From an uncultured bacterium (GTDB lineage: Bacteria > Bacillota_I > Bacilli_A > RF39 > UBA660): a stretch of 38,602 nt of DNA. Position numbers and translations under genes: made by a program. Positions within the stretch are counted from its first letter, which is position 1; every line of letters starts with the position of its first letter. The stretch lies in assembly GCA_949293285.1 (NCBI GenBank), contig CASFCU010000036.1, forward strand, positions 1 through 38,602, written 5' to 3'. Positions 6,833 to 16,549 of this stretch are shown one piece after another. Below the pieces are notes generated by a model. The model saw only the letters and a list, made by a program, of their open reading frames with translations. It was not told the DNA's origin and searched no databases.

Positions 6833-7945
6833 ATGTTCGGTGGATTAGAAATGGATCAATTGGCAAAGATTAAAGTTATAGGCATTGGTGGTGGAGGAGG
6901 AAACGCTATCAATAGTATGGTAGAGACTGGTGTTAAGGGTGTAGAGTTTATTGCAGCTAATACAGATTTGCAAGTTTTGAGCACCTCTAAAGCAGATGTA
7001 AAAATTCAACTTGGAAAAACAGGTTTAGGAGCTGGTGCAAAACCTGAGATTGGAAAAGAGGCTGCTCTTGAAGCAAAAAAAGAAATAGAAGAGGCCTTGA
7101 GTGGTGCAGATATGGTTTTCATTACTTGCGGTATGGGGGGAGGAACTGGTTCTGGTGCTGCTCCTGTCGTTGCGGAAATTGCTCAAGGGTTGGGTGCTCT
7201 TACTGTGGCAATTGTTACGAAACCTTTTACCTTTGAGGGAAGAAAAAGAATGGAAAATGCTTTAGCTTGTCTTGAAGATTTAAAGAAACATGTTGATACG
7301 CTTATTGTTATTCCGAATGATAGATTAAGGGAAATTATAGATAAAACTACACCAATGCTTGAGGCATTTAAAGAAGTTGATAATGTTTTAAGAAGAGGTG
7401 TTCAGTCAATTACAGATTTGATTGCCGTTGTTGGACTTGTTAACTTGGATTTTGCGGACGTTAAAGCTGTTATGGAAAAATCTGGTAATGCCATCATTGG
7501 TATCGGTATTGGTATGGGAGAAGAACGTGCTATTGAAGCAGCTAAACAAGCAGTTTCCTCTCCACTTTTGGAAACTTCAATTTCTGGTGCTACCGATGCA
7601 ATTATTAATATAACCGGTGGGCTTAATTTGACTTTATTCGAAGCAGAACAAGCTGCTGAAGTGGTAAGGGCCGCTGCTAATACAGATATTAATACTATAT
7701 TCGGTTCTGTTATCAATGAAAATTTAACTGATGAAGTTATTGTTACTGTTATAGCTACGGGATTTGAAAAGAATAAAGATAAAGAACCTTTATATAATAA
7801 GGCTCAAACTTCTGATGTTCAAACGGCTAGAAGAACTAGAATGGATTCTATCGAGCAACCTCAAAAAATAGAAAATTTGACAGAAGAAGATGATGAAGAT
7901 GGTAAATATGAACTTCCTCCTTTTTTGAGGGACAGAAATTATTAG
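6833..7945 (+). CDS. ftsZ: Cell division protein FtsZ
   Basis: 370 aa tubulin-like GTPase that forms the Z ring. The nucleotide-binding start [13 protein letters not shown], the tubulin signature [10 protein letters not shown] near residue 105 and the T7-loop region [11 protein letters not shown] near 207 (the catalytic Asp residues) are intact. A variable acidic linker follows about residue 315. The conserved C-terminal peptide [11 protein letters not shown] binds FtsA and SepF, both encoded in this window. The ribosome binding site is AAGGAGG. It shares the ftsA promoter, and a terminator begins at its stop codon. Confidence 0.98.
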   Translation: MFGGLEMDQLAKIKVIGIGGGGGNAINSMVETGVKGVEFIAANTDLQVLSTSKADVKIQLGKTGLGAGAKPEIGKEAALEAKKEIEEALSGADMVFITCGMGGGTGSGAAPVVAEIAQGLGALTVAIVTKPFTFEGRKRMENALACLEDLKKHVDTLIVIPNDRLREIIDKTTPMLEAFKEVDNVLRRGVQSITDLIAVVGLVNLDFADVKAVMEKSGNAIIGIGIGMGEERAIEAAKQAVSSPLLETSISGATDAIINITGGLNLTLFEAEQAAEVVRAAANTDINTIFGSVINENLTDEVIVTVIATGFEKNKDKEPLYNKAQTSDVQTARRTRMDSIEQPQKIENLTEEDDEDGKYELPPFLRDRNY

Positions 7946-7970
7946 AAATCATAGAAGATTTCTTTTTTTT
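7944..7970 (+). terminator. Intrinsic terminator after ftsZ
   Basis: Stem AGAAATC / GATTTCT with loop ATAGAA, followed by a run of T. The 5' arm overlaps the ftsZ stop codon. It separates ftsAZ from ftsK. Confidence 0.82.
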
Positions 7971-7980
7971 CTAATAAGTA

Positions 7981-7989
7981 TGATATAAT
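7981..7989 (+). promoter_or_regulatory. Extended -10 promoter of ftsK
   Basis: TGA-TATAAT immediately after the ftsZ terminator. The -35 region is only T-rich, as is usual for extended -10 promoters. The coding start is 26 bases downstream. Confidence 0.6.
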
Positions 7990-8014
7990 ATTCATATAGA
8001 CTGGAGTGACAGTA

Positions 8015-10312
8015 ATGGCAAAGAAGAAAAAAAGAAAAGATGATAAGAAAAAAAAGTTTGAATATAGTTTAGAATTATATGGGATTTTATTGATTATTTT
8101 ATCTATTATGGCATTTGGGCCTGGGAAACCTTTAGGGTATATTGGTAAGATGATGAGATGTTTTTCTATCTTTTTATTTGGTACTTTAGATTGGTTATTT
8201 CTTGCTACTTTATTTTGTATTGGTGTGTATATGTTGCTCAAAGGGAAGGCACCTTCTTTTTGGTCTACTAAATTTATAGGATTACTGATTGTTACTATTG
8301 GTATTTTAGTTTTTGCTCATCTTAACTATGTAGTAGAAAATAATGGAAATACTTCTTTAATTTTCGAGGCAACCATTAATGATATTATGGCAACTTTTGA
8401 AAATATCAAAAAGGGAATTCATTTTACAACTTATGGTAGTGGTGTGATAGGGTGTGCTTTAGCAGTTATTTTTAATATACTTTTTGATCATGCTGGAACA
8501 AAAATTGTTTCTATTATTTTGATGATTACCGGGACTTGCTTTTTTACTGGATTTTCTATTATCGATTTTATTAAAACAAGTTTTGAAAAAGGAAAAAAAC
8601 TTATCCCTAAAACTAAAACTCATGATTCGGTTAAAGAGAATATGGATGAGAAGGAAAAGGAGAAAGAATCCGTTGTTATTATTAATGATAATAATGCACC
8701 TAAAGAAGAGTTGAGTGAGCCTAAACTGGTAGTTTCCAGTATCGATGAGTTAAAAAGATTAAATGATGAGGTAAAACAGGAAAATAAGGAAGAATTAGAG
8801 GAAAGTAGTGCTTCTTCTTTAGAAGTTTTTCATGCTCATCCCAATAACAATTATGTACTTCCTACACTTTCTATTTTAAAACCAGCTGTAAAAAAGAAAA
8901 GTGGTAATAATCAGGCAACGATTGAACATAATATTATCACGTTAGAAAAAACGTTGAAAGAGTTTGGAATTATTGGTAAGGTTGTTGAGGTGAATAGTGG
9001 TCCTACTGTTACACAGTACGAAATGGAACTTCAAACTGGTACAAAACTAAATAAATTACTTAGTATCAATAGAGAAATTTCTCTTGCACTTGCTAAGAAG
9101 GACGTTAGGATACAAGCTCCCATTCCTGGGAAGAGTACAGTAGGAATTGAGATTCCAAATGAGAATATTTCGACTGTATCATTAAGAGAAATATTAGAAA
9201 ATGTTCCTCAGAATAAGGTAAATAATAAACTTTTAGTTGCATTAGGAAAAAATATTATGGGGAAAAGCTTATTTGCTGAAATCGATAAAACTCCTCATTT
9301 GCTTGTAGCTGGTGCTACTGGTAGTGGTAAGTCTGTTTGTATTAATTGTATTATAGCATCTATTTTGATGCGTGCTAAACCTGATGAAGTAAAACTAGTT
9401 TTGGTAGATCCTAAAAAAGTAGAACTGTCTATGTATAATGGTATCCCGCATTTGCTTATGCCGGTAGTAACGGATCCTAAAAAGGCAAGTGTTGCGCTTC
9501 AAAAGATTGTAGTGGAAATGGAAAATCGATATGATTTATTTAGTGAAAAGAATGTCAAGAATATTGCCACTTATAATGCTTGGGTAGAAAAAGAAAATGC
9601 AGTAAGATCTTTTGAAGATAAGATTAGTAAGATGTATTACATTGTTGTTATAGTAGATGAACTTGCTGATTTGATGCTAGTTGCATCTAAGGAAGTAGAA
9701 GACTCCATTATGAGAATTACTCAAATGGCTCGTGCTGCTGGAATTCATTTAATTGTAGCAACTCAGCGTCCATCTACGGATGTTATTACTGGTGTGGTAA
9801 AGGCTAACATTCCGTCACGTATTTCGTTTGCTGTTTCTAGTAGTATCGATTCTAGAACTATTCTTGATATGACTGGAGCTGAAAAATTGCTGGGAAAAGG
9901 GGATATGCTTTTTTTACCTATGGGAGAAAATGCTCCAGAACGTATTCAAGGTGCTTATGTTTCTGATGAAGAACTTGAGGCCTTAGTAGAATATACTGTG
10001 AATCAACAAAAAGCTCAATACGATGAGAGATTTATGAATTTGTCATCTGCTAAAGATCAAGGAAATGCCGGTGGTGGTGTTAGGGATAGTGAAGAGGAGT
10101 ATGATGATCCACTTTACGACGATATTGTTAATTTTGTTATTACTACCGGGAAAGCAAGTGCTTCTTTGTTGCAAAGAAGATTTAAGTTAGGGTATAATAG
10201 AGCTGCAAGAGTTATTGATTTGTTAGAAGAAAGAGGAATTATTGGTCCTTCTAATGGGTCTAAGCCTAGAGAAGTTTTAGTGAAGTTAGATAATCAAGAT
10301 GATCGTAGCTAA
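8015..10312 (+). CDS. ftsK: DNA translocase FtsK/SpoIIIE
   Basis: 765 aa from ATG 8015; GGAG lies 8 bases upstream, which is better than the GTG at 8006. A Lys-rich N-terminus is followed by about four membrane helices (residues 20-185), an acidic linker (about 200-290), the alpha domain, and the RecA-like motor with Walker A AGATGSGKSV and Walker B YYIVVIVDELADL. The C-terminal gamma winged helix (about 695-755, LLQRRFKLGYNRAARVIDLL) reads polarity sequences. It pumps chromosomal DNA across the closing septum. Its length is close to that of SpoIIIE (787 aa). Confidence 0.95.
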   Translation: MAKKKKRKDDKKKKFEYSLELYGILLIILSIMAFGPGKPLGYIGKMMRCFSIFLFGTLDWLFLATLFCIGVYMLLKGKAPSFWSTKFIGLLIVTIGILVFAHLNYVVENNGNTSLIFEATINDIMATFENIKKGIHFTTYGSGVIGCALAVIFNILFDHAGTKIVSIILMITGTCFFTGFSIIDFIKTSFEKGKKLIPKTKTHDSVKENMDEKEKEKESVVIINDNNAPKEELSEPKLVVSSIDELKRLNDEVKQENKEELEESSASSLEVFHAHPNNNYVLPTLSILKPAVKKKSGNNQATIEHNIITLEKTLKEFGIIGKVVEVNSGPTVTQYEMELQTGTKLNKLLSINREISLALAKKDVRIQAPIPGKSTVGIEIPNENISTVSLREILENVPQNKVNNKLLVALGKNIMGKSLFAEIDKTPHLLVAGATGSGKSVCINCIIASILMRAKPDEVKLVLVDPKKVELSMYNGIPHLLMPVVTDPKKASVALQKIVVEMENRYDLFSEKNVKNIATYNAWVEKENAVRSFEDKISKMYYIVVIVDELADLMLVASKEVEDSIMRITQMARAAGIHLIVATQRPSTDVITGVVKANIPSRISFAVSSSIDSRTILDMTGAEKLLGKGDMLFLPMGENAPERIQGAYVSDEELEALVEYTVNQQKAQYDERFMNLSSAKDQGNAGGGVRDSEEEYDDPLYDDIVNFVITTGKASASLLQRRFKLGYNRAARVIDLLEERGIIGPSNGSKPREVLVKLDNQDDRS

Positions 10313-10334
10313 ACTTTCTCTTGATTGTTTTTTA
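10292..10334 (+). terminator. Terminator after ftsK
   Basis: Arms AATCAAGA (10292-10299) and TCTTGATT (10319-10326) flank a 19-base loop and are followed by GTTTTTTATT. The 5' arm lies in the last codons of ftsK. The long loop makes it moderate rather than certain. Confidence 0.55.
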
Positions 10335-10359
10335 TTGTATATAAAGAAAGAAGGTATGA

Positions 10360-11088
10360 ATGATGGCAACAGCACATATTGAAGCAAATTTGGAAGATGT
10401 TGCACCTATTGTATTAATGCCAGGAGATCCATTAAGAGCAAAGTATATTGCCGAAAATTTTTTAGAAGATTATAAACTGATTAATTCTGTTAGAAATATG
10501 TACGGTTATACTGGGTATTATAAAGAAAAAAAAATAACAGTTTTTGCATCAGGGATGGGAATTGCTAGTATTGGGATATATGCATTCGAGTTATTTCAGT
10601 TTTATCATGTTGAGAAAATTATTAGAATTGGTACTTGCGGAACTAATAGTAAGGACATCAAATTATTAGACGTTATTCTTGCAGAGTCTGCCTATAGTTT
10701 AAATAATTTTCCTCAACTTTTTGATGGAGATACGGAAAAAGAATATCCTGCTTCCATTCATTTAAATCGTATCATTAAGAATACGGCCGATAGTTTATCA
10801 TTGAAATTAGTCTGTGGTAAGATTATTACTAGTGATATTTTTGACCCTTATGTTGATTATGATAAATACATCAGTAATTTTCCTAAGAATGAAAATTTTA
10901 TTGCTAATGAAATGGAAAGTTTTGCTTTATTTTATTTAGCAAATAAGCTTCATAAGGAGGCTGCTTGTATTTTGACAGTGGTAGATTCACGTTTTGATTC
11001 TAGAAAAGTAACTAGCAAGGAAAGACAAAACTCTCTTAATGAGATGATTCGATTAGCTTTAGAAACATCTGTTTCTTTGGATAAATAA
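10360..11088 (+). CDS. deoD: Purine nucleoside phosphorylase, DeoD type
   Basis: 242 aa. It splits purine (deoxy)nucleosides with phosphate to free base and (deoxy)ribose-1-phosphate in the purine salvage pathway. The phosphate-binding MPGDPLRAKYIA at about 20, the substrate segment RIGTCGT near 90, and the purine/ribose motif NEMESFALFYL near 180 are visible. A catalytic-region Asp follows in TVVDSRFD near 207; the family usually has TVSDH there, so this is a slight variant. The length is normal for DeoD (233-240 aa). An alternative ATG lies one codon downstream. It sits between ftsK and the ymfF/ymfH pair without functional linkage to either. Confidence 0.92.
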   Translation: MMATAHIEANLEDVAPIVLMPGDPLRAKYIAENFLEDYKLINSVRNMYGYTGYYKEKKITVFASGMGIASIGIYAFELFQFYHVEKIIRIGTCGTNSKDIKLLDVILAESAYSLNNFPQLFDGDTEKEYPASIHLNRIIKNTADSLSLKLVCGKIITSDIFDPYVDYDKYISNFPKNENFIANEMESFALFYLANKLHKEAACILTVVDSRFDSRKVTSKERQNSLNEMIRLALETSVSLDK

Positions 11089-11128
11089 AATACGAAAAGT
11101 TATTTATAATAAGTAGTGGGGTGATAGT

Positions 11129-12391
11129 TTGGAATACATAAAAAAAGAATTTGGCTCTTATAATTTACATATGGTAAACACAGATAGATTTAAGACTATA
11201 AATGTTGAGGTGATTTTTAGAAATAAAATCAAAAAAGAAGAAATAACAATTACTAATTTTTTAGCATCTATTCTTGCATATACTACTAAGAATTATCCTG
11301 TAAAAAATGCTTTAGCACTTAAGCTTCAAGATTTATATTCCGCAAGGCTTTTTCCTTCTTGCTATCGAATTGGCAAATATTATAATGTCGATTTTAATTT
11401 AAGCATATTGGATGAAAAGTATAGTGAAGAGGGAATGTTTGAAGAATCTTTGGAACTTTTGAGAAATGTTATTTTTGATCCTAATGTCGATCATGATGAG
11501 TTTGATCATACTAGTTTTCATGTTATTCAAAATGAAGAGAAGGCTCAAATTGAAAGAATCAAAGAGGATGCAAGGAAATATTCTATTATTAGAATGTTGC
11601 AAACGTTAGGGAAAAATTTGGAATTTTCTTATTCAGAATATGGTTATATGGAAGATTTAGATAAGATTACTCCTGCTAATTTATATGAGTTTTATAAAAA
11701 CTTTATTCATAATAGTAGTATAGATATTTTTGTAATAGGTAATATCGATTTTAATAAAACGGAAAAGTTAATTAGGGAGAAATTTAAATTTAGAGTATTT
11801 AAGAAAAATAAAGATAGTATTATTTTAGATAACATTGTTCCTAGAAAAAAACCACAGATTGTTTTTGAGGAAGATAATACTTCTCAGGCAAAGTTAAGTA
11901 TCGGATGTATTATTGATCATATGACTAAATTTGAACGTGAGTATGTTTTAAATATATATAACCTAATATTAGGGGCTACAGCGGACTCTAAGTTTTTTAA
12001 GAATATTAGGGAGAAGTATTCTATTTGTTATTACGTATCTTCGATTGGTAATAAGCTGGATAATTTATTTATTATTACGTCTGGTATTAATAAGAAGAAT
12101 TTTGATATGATGATGACGCTTATAAAAAAAGAAATGCAAGATATGGACAATGGATTTTTTAGTGAAGAGGATGTGGAGAATGCTAAAAAATATTATTTAT
12201 CTATCTTAGAAGAGGCCATTGATAAACCTGGACAAATTATATCTTCTTATTATGCTATGAGTTTATGGGGAGTGGATCCTTTGGAAAAAAGAAAGGAAGA
12301 AATTTTGAAGGTTACTAAAGATGATATTATTAAGCTTTCAAAGAAGATTAATATCGATACTGTATTTTTATTAGGTGGTGATAAGAATTGA
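11129..12391 (+). CDS. ymfF: M16-family peptidase-like protein YmfF, inactive subunit
   Basis: 420 aa with the two-lobe M16 fold but no HxxEH zinc motif at the place where active members have it. This is as expected for the non-catalytic half of the YmfF/YmfH pair. It begins with TTG behind GGGGTGAT; no better start lies nearby. The next gene overlaps it by 4 bases (TTGA), and that partner carries the active site. In databases the pair is annotated as linked to EF-P 5-aminopentanol modification, from work in Bacillus. Whether that holds here cannot be seen from the sequence. Confidence 0.85.
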   Translation: MEYIKKEFGSYNLHMVNTDRFKTINVEVIFRNKIKKEEITITNFLASILAYTTKNYPVKNALALKLQDLYSARLFPSCYRIGKYYNVDFNLSILDEKYSEEGMFEESLELLRNVIFDPNVDHDEFDHTSFHVIQNEEKAQIERIKEDARKYSIIRMLQTLGKNLEFSYSEYGYMEDLDKITPANLYEFYKNFIHNSSIDIFVIGNIDFNKTEKLIREKFKFRVFKKNKDSIILDNIVPRKKPQIVFEEDNTSQAKLSIGCIIDHMTKFEREYVLNIYNLILGATADSKFFKNIREKYSICYYVSSIGNKLDNLFIITSGINKKNFDMMMTLIKKEMQDMDNGFFSEEDVENAKKYYLSILEEAIDKPGQIISSYYAMSLWGVDPLEKRKEEILKVTKDDIIKLSKKINIDTVFLLGGDKN

Positions 12392-13668
12392 TTTCTAGAG
12401 AAATTGGTGGATTAGAGCAGGTAGTAAATATAGAAAAGTTGGATAATGGTTTAACGGTGTATCTTGTTCCTTTTAAAAATAGGAAGAATTATTATATAGA
12501 GTATGTGACAAAATTTGGTGCTTCTATTCATAAGTTTAAATCAGTTGAAAATGACAGGGTAATTACGGTCCCTTATGGAATTGCTCATTTTTTAGAACAT
12601 AAAATGTTTGAGCAAGAATCTGGGGAAGATCCTTTTCAATTTTTTTCTAAATATGGAAGTGATGCTAATGCATCGACCGGATATAAGACTACTTCTTATA
12701 CTGTAGAAGGCACTAATCATATCGAGGAAAATTTGGATTATTTACTTACTTATGTGAATAGCCCTTATTTTACAGAAGAAAATGTGGAGAAAGAAAAAAA
12801 TATCATTATAGAAGAAATTAATATGTATAATGATGAGCCAGAAGGTAAACTTTACCGAGAAAGTAGTAAGGCCATTTTTAAAAACCATCCGATGAGAGTA
12901 GATATCGGTGGAACTGAAAAAAGTGTTAGAACTATAACTAGTAATGATTTATATTCTTGTTATAATACTTTTTATCAGCCCAGTAATATGATGCTTTTCA
13001 TTGGTGGAGATTTTGATTCTGAAAAGGTTATGAGTGTAATTAAAAAAAATCAGGCACTTATGAGTCATCAATATAATCATAAAATTATGGTTAAAAAGGT
13101 AAATGAGCCAAAAGATGTCAATATAAAGTTCAAGGAGTTAAATATTGAAGGAATGATTATTCCAAAGTTTATTTTTACTATAAAACTTTCTTTAAAGAAT
13201 ATTCCGGTAAAACAAAGATATCGATATGCTTTGGCAATTACGCTACTTTATAGCATTTTGTATGGAAGTTCTTCTAGTTTTAGAGAAGAGGTTTTAAATC
13301 TTGGAATTATGTCTTTTTTTGCTACTTCTAAAGTGATTGTAGATGATTTTTTATTGATAGAGTTTATTGCAGAAAGTAGAAACCCTAAGGCTTTAATTGA
13401 TAAGATAGTAGAATATTTTAAAAATAAAGAAATTACGGAGATAGATGTTGAAAGACATAAGAAAAGTTATATTGCTAGTCAAGTTCTTAATTCTGATCAG
13501 GTAGTTCCTACAGTTAGTAATTTAGTGGATAATGTGATAGATTATGGAGATATTATTTATGATAAATTAGATATTGTCAGAAGTATTACCTTGAAAGATG
13601 TTCTTTCTGTTAAGGATACGATAGATATTGAAAATTCATCTATTGTTATTGCTTATCCTAAAGAGTAA
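12388..13668 (+). CDS. ymfH: M16-family zinc metalloprotease YmfH, catalytic subunit
   Basis: 426 aa. The inverted zinc-binding motif HFLEH (about residues 67-71), followed at the usual distance by the second metal ligand in EKNIIIEEINMYND, marks an active M16 (insulinase/processing peptidase) domain. The C-terminal lobe completes the clam-shell. Translation starts at TTG overlapping the ymfF stop (TTGA), with GGTGGTGAT upstream, so the two subunits are coupled. The next Met lies inside the active-site region, which supports the TTG. A strong terminator overlaps its last codons. Confidence 0.9.
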   Translation: MISREIGGLEQVVNIEKLDNGLTVYLVPFKNRKNYYIEYVTKFGASIHKFKSVENDRVITVPYGIAHFLEHKMFEQESGEDPFQFFSKYGSDANASTGYKTTSYTVEGTNHIEENLDYLLTYVNSPYFTEENVEKEKNIIIEEINMYNDEPEGKLYRESSKAIFKNHPMRVDIGGTEKSVRTITSNDLYSCYNTFYQPSNMMLFIGGDFDSEKVMSVIKKNQALMSHQYNHKIMVKKVNEPKDVNIKFKELNIEGMIIPKFIFTIKLSLKNIPVKQRYRYALAITLLYSILYGSSSSFREEVLNLGIMSFFATSKVIVDDFLLIEFIAESRNPKALIDKIVEYFKNKEITEIDVERHKKSYIASQVLNSDQVVPTVSNLVDNVIDYGDIIYDKLDIVRSITLKDVLSVKDTIDIENSSIVIAYPKE

Positions 13669-13696
13669 TTTTTTAGAAATTACTCTTTTCTTATTG
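13660..13696 (+). terminator. Strong terminator after ymfH
   Basis: Perfect 12-bp arms, AAAGAGTAATTT and AAATTACTCTTT, with loop TTTAG, then TTTTCTTATT. The 5' arm covers the ymfH stop codon. Confidence 0.85.
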
Positions 13697-13704
13697 AAAG
13701 TTTA

Positions 13705-13713
13705 TGGTATAAT
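13705..13713 (+). promoter_or_regulatory. Extended -10 promoter of the HerA-like gene
   Basis: TGG-TATAAT directly after the ymfH terminator, followed by AAGGAG and GGGTGA before the ATG at 13736. The -35 is poor. Confidence 0.6.
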
Positions 13714-13735
13714 TAAGGAGAATAGGGTGACACGT

Positions 13736-15514
13736 ATGAATCATAGTTTGGGTAGTATTATAAATGTAGAAGGAAATATTGTTACTGTAAAAATTGATAT
13801 TAATGTTTTAAATTATGGTAATCTTATGAATATTCATGTTATTTTTGATGATGGAAAAAGAAAGTTAGTGGGAGAAATATTAAAAGTAGATATTCAATAT
13901 CTTAAAATTGCCATAGTAGGGGAGATTGTTCTTGATTCTTTTGTTCCTGGTATTAGTTTGAAACCTTCTTTTTCTTCCTTGATTAGAATTATTTCTAAGG
14001 AAGAATTAGCTTATATTTTAGGAAATCAAGATATTGTAGATAATAATCAAATAGCGCTTGGTATTTCTTCTGTGTATCCTGGGTATAAGATTAATGTTGA
14101 TGTCAATTCTTTTTTTAGTAATCATTTTGCTATTTTAGGTAATACTGGTGCTGGAAAAAGTTGTACTTTTGCTCGTATCGTTCAAAATATTTTTACTACT
14201 TCTAAATATTTACCAGTAAATGCTAGTATTTTTATATTCGATGCTTATGGTGAGTATAAAAATTCATTTTCATTTTTGCATGAATTCAATAGTGGTCTTA
14301 ATTTTAAAGCGTATACTACGAATACTCAGTATCCGGATGCTGAAATTTTAAAGATTCCATTGTGGCTTATGGATGTGGATGATATTGCCCTTCTATTAGG
14401 TGCTACTGAGGCTGCCCAACTTCCAATTATTGAGAAAACTTTGAAACTGGTTCCTATTTTAAAAGGAACTGGGGAAGAGGCTACTAAATGTAAAAATGAC
14501 ATTATTGCAAGAGCTATATTGGATATTTTAAAAAGTGGTAAGGATTCCATTAAAATAAGAGATCAAGTAACTGCTGTTTTGTCTACTTTTAGTACAGATC
14601 TTCTTAATTTAGATAGTAAAATTATTCAACCTGGTTATGTTAGAACTTTAAAGCAGTGTATTTATGTAGATAATACAGGTAAAATGCAAGAGATGGAATT
14701 GGTAGTAAATTTTATTAGTACTTTTGTAATAGAAGGTTTTGAAATCCCTTCACCTAAGGGGGATGTGAAGTATGAATTAAAGGATTTAGAACAAGCTTTG
14801 GATTTTGCTCTTATTTCAGAAGGAATTTTGAAAAGTGATAAAGTGTTCGATTATGCAAATGTTTTGTCAGTAAGACTTCATTCTCTTGTAAACAGTGATT
14901 ATTCACAGTATTTTAGTTATGATAAGATGGTTACTAGAGGAGGATATATTAGTGATTTACTTACTACATTTGATGGAAAAAAGGCCCAGTTAGTAGATTT
15001 TAATATTAACTATGTAGATGATAGAATAGCTAAAGTTATTACAAAAATTATTTCAAAAATTTTATTTGATTATTCCGTAAATAATGAAAACAGAGGGAAG
15101 GTTCCTTTTCATATCATTATTGAAGAGGCACATAGGTATGTTCAAAATGATAAAGATGCTGAACTTTTAGGATATAACATATTTGATAGAATTACTAAAG
15201 AAGGAAGAAAATATGGAATTTTGTTGGGACTTATTACTCAAAGACCTAGTGAATTAAGTGAAACTAGTATTTCGCAGTGTTCTAACTTTTTGGTTTTAAG
15301 GACATTGCATCCTAAAGATTTGCAATATATTAAAGAGATGGTGCCCAATGTTAGTGAAGAGGTATTGTCTATTTTGAAGACACTTCAACCTGGTAGTGCC
15401 ATTGCTTTTGGTAGTGCTTTTAAAGTACCTATTTCTTTAAAAATGGAAAGACCAAATCCAGAACCATACAGTAGTAATAGTGATGTTGCAAAAATTTGGT
15501 ATGCATTAGGTTAA
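13736..15514 (+). CDS. herA: HerA-like ATPase (DUF87 helicase/translocase)
   Basis: 592 aa from ATG 13736 (GGGTGA upstream); the frame extends 36 codons further up, but that DNA holds the ymfH terminator and the promoter. An N-terminal beta-barrel (about 1-110, HAS-barrel type, GSIINVEGNIVTVKI) precedes the FtsK/HerA motor. Walker A is LGNTGAGKSC at about 138, Walker B is HIIIEEAHRYV at about 460, and an Arg-finger/sensor stretch LLGLITQRPSELSETS follows. Archaeal HerA works with the nuclease NurA in DNA end resection. No NurA lies beside it here, and a nearby housekeeping or defence role cannot be told apart. Confidence 0.85.
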   Translation: MNHSLGSIINVEGNIVTVKIDINVLNYGNLMNIHVIFDDGKRKLVGEILKVDIQYLKIAIVGEIVLDSFVPGISLKPSFSSLIRIISKEELAYILGNQDIVDNNQIALGISSVYPGYKINVDVNSFFSNHFAILGNTGAGKSCTFARIVQNIFTTSKYLPVNASIFIFDAYGEYKNSFSFLHEFNSGLNFKAYTTNTQYPDAEILKIPLWLMDVDDIALLLGATEAAQLPIIEKTLKLVPILKGTGEEATKCKNDIIARAILDILKSGKDSIKIRDQVTAVLSTFSTDLLNLDSKIIQPGYVRTLKQCIYVDNTGKMQEMELVVNFISTFVIEGFEIPSPKGDVKYELKDLEQALDFALISEGILKSDKVFDYANVLSVRLHSLVNSDYSQYFSYDKMVTRGGYISDLLTTFDGKKAQLVDFNINYVDDRIAKVITKIISKILFDYSVNNENRGKVPFHIIIEEAHRYVQNDKDAELLGYNIFDRITKEGRKYGILLGLITQRPSELSETSISQCSNFLVLRTLHPKDLQYIKEMVPNVSEEVLSILKTLQPGSAIAFGSAFKVPISLKMERPNPEPYSSNSDVAKIWYALG

Positions 15515-15561
15515 CTTTTGTTAGTTTTTTTGTAAATAGTTTGTTAGAAGCAAAATAATGC

Positions 15562-15590
15562 TTTAAAAAAAAGATTAATTGTGATAGAAT
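15562..15590 (+). promoter_or_regulatory. Promoter of sepF-divIVA
   Basis: TTTAAA (15562-15567), a 17-bp spacer and TAGAAT (15585-15590), the last preceded by TGA as an extended -10. The sepF start is 28 bases downstream. Confidence 0.55.
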
Positions 15591-15618
15591 GTTGATTATA
15601 GATAATGGAGGATATGAG

Positions 15619-16032
15619 ATGGCATTAGAGAAATTAAAAGGTATATTTGGTGGACAAGAGTCCGACGATGGAATAAATGATGAAGAATCAATGATTGAAT
15701 CTCATAGTGGTTCTGAAAATACAATGATTTTATTGGAACCACGTGCTTATTCTGAATCACAACAGATTGCGGATTACTTAAAGGGAAATTCTTCTGTTGT
15801 TGTGAATCTTAAAAGAGTAACACCTGATCAAGCAAAGAGAATTGTAGATTTTTTGAGTGGTACTATTTATGCAATAGGTGGAGATTTACAGAAATTAGGT
15901 GGAGGAATTTTCTTATGTACTCCTAAAAGTATTAATGTAGAAGGAAAGATTAGTGATGATGCAGTTCCTGCTAAGGGGAAGAATAATAAAAAATCTGAAG
16001 ATCAACAAGAAGATGATGAATTTAATTGGTAG
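15619..16032 (+). CDS. sepF: Cell division protein SepF
   Basis: 137 aa from ATG 15619, chosen because GGAGGA lies about 6 bases upstream and the product then begins [12 protein letters not shown], a short amphipathic membrane-binding helix. The core domain (about 42-118) has the family stretches [26 protein letters not shown] and [15 protein letters not shown]. An acidic tail follows. SepF polymerises into rings that bundle FtsZ and bind its C-terminal peptide. It lies 40 bases before divIVA, as in many Gram-positive division clusters. Confidence 0.94.
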   Translation: MALEKLKGIFGGQESDDGINDEESMIESHSGSENTMILLEPRAYSESQQIADYLKGNSSVVVNLKRVTPDQAKRIVDFLSGTIYAIGGDLQKLGGGIFLCTPKSINVEGKISDDAVPAKGKNNKKSEDQQEDDEFNW

Positions 16033-16072
16033 TTTTTGATTTTTTGTTTTATTAGTTTGAGGTGATGATGCC

Positions 16073-16504
16073 ATGGATAAATTTAAAGTAGTGGAAAAAG
16101 GTTATAGTATAGCTGAAGTGAATAAATTTGTTGATGACGTTATTCTGCAAACTGAGAGTATGCTTGAGAAAATGAAAAAACAACATAGTGAGAATATGCT
16201 TTTAAAGCAAGAGATTGAAAAATATAGAAAAATGGAAACGGATCTTAAGAATGCTTTATTTAAGGCAGAACAGTCCGGTAGTGATATAAAAAAACAAGCT
16301 TATGAAGAGAAAAATCTTATTATTGAAGAGGCAAGAAAAAATGCATCACGAATCGTGAATGATGCATTGTTAAGAGCTGAGAAAATCGAAATAAAAGCGG
16401 ATACTTTAGAAAGAAATATGAGGATTTTTAAGAAAAAGCTAAAGCTTGTTGTTGAACAACAGTTAGCAGTGATTGATGAAATAGAGGAGCTAAATTTAAA
16501 ATAG
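16073..16504 (+). CDS. divIVA: DivIVA-domain protein
   Basis: 143 aa. The N-terminus FKVVEKGYSIAEVNKFVDDV is the DivIVA lipid-binding domain, although the usual FxxxxxGYD is FKVVEKGYS. The rest is predicted coiled coil to the end (residues 25-140, rich in Glu, Lys and heptad Leu/Ile). DivIVA/GpsB proteins sense curved membrane at septa and poles and recruit division or wall-synthesis proteins. The gene is cotranscribed with sepF behind GAGGTGATG, and the block ends at the palindromic terminator at 16522. It is shorter than Bacillus DivIVA (164 aa). Confidence 0.88.
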   Translation: MDKFKVVEKGYSIAEVNKFVDDVILQTESMLEKMKKQHSENMLLKQEIEKYRKMETDLKNALFKAEQSGSDIKKQAYEEKNLIIEEARKNASRIVNDALLRAEKIEIKADTLERNMRIFKKKLKLVVEQQLAVIDEIEELNLK

Positions 16505-16521
16505 TATCCTTTTTTTAATAA

Positions 16522-16549
16522 AAAAAACATTTGGCGCCAAATGTTTTTT
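16522..16549. terminator. Bidirectional terminator between divIVA and rpmB
   Basis: A perfect palindrome of two 14-base arms: AAAAAACATTTGGC and its reverse complement. The A-run and T-run at the ends serve both strands. It touches the rpmB stop codon and closes the convergent sepF-divIVA unit. Confidence 0.9.

Noticed and set aside
7402-7716. A 104-codon minus-strand frame inside ftsZ
   Set aside because: A shadow of the conserved FtsZ codons, with no ribosome binding site or independent support.
6833-7945. Use of TGA as Trp, as in mycoplasmas
   Set aside because: Trp is coded by TGG throughout and several genes end at TGA in the expected place, so the standard bacterial code applies.
13628-13735. 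36 extra codons upstream of the HerA-like start
   Set aside because: This DNA holds the ymfH terminator and the TGG-TATAAT promoter, and the ATG at 13736 has its own binding site.
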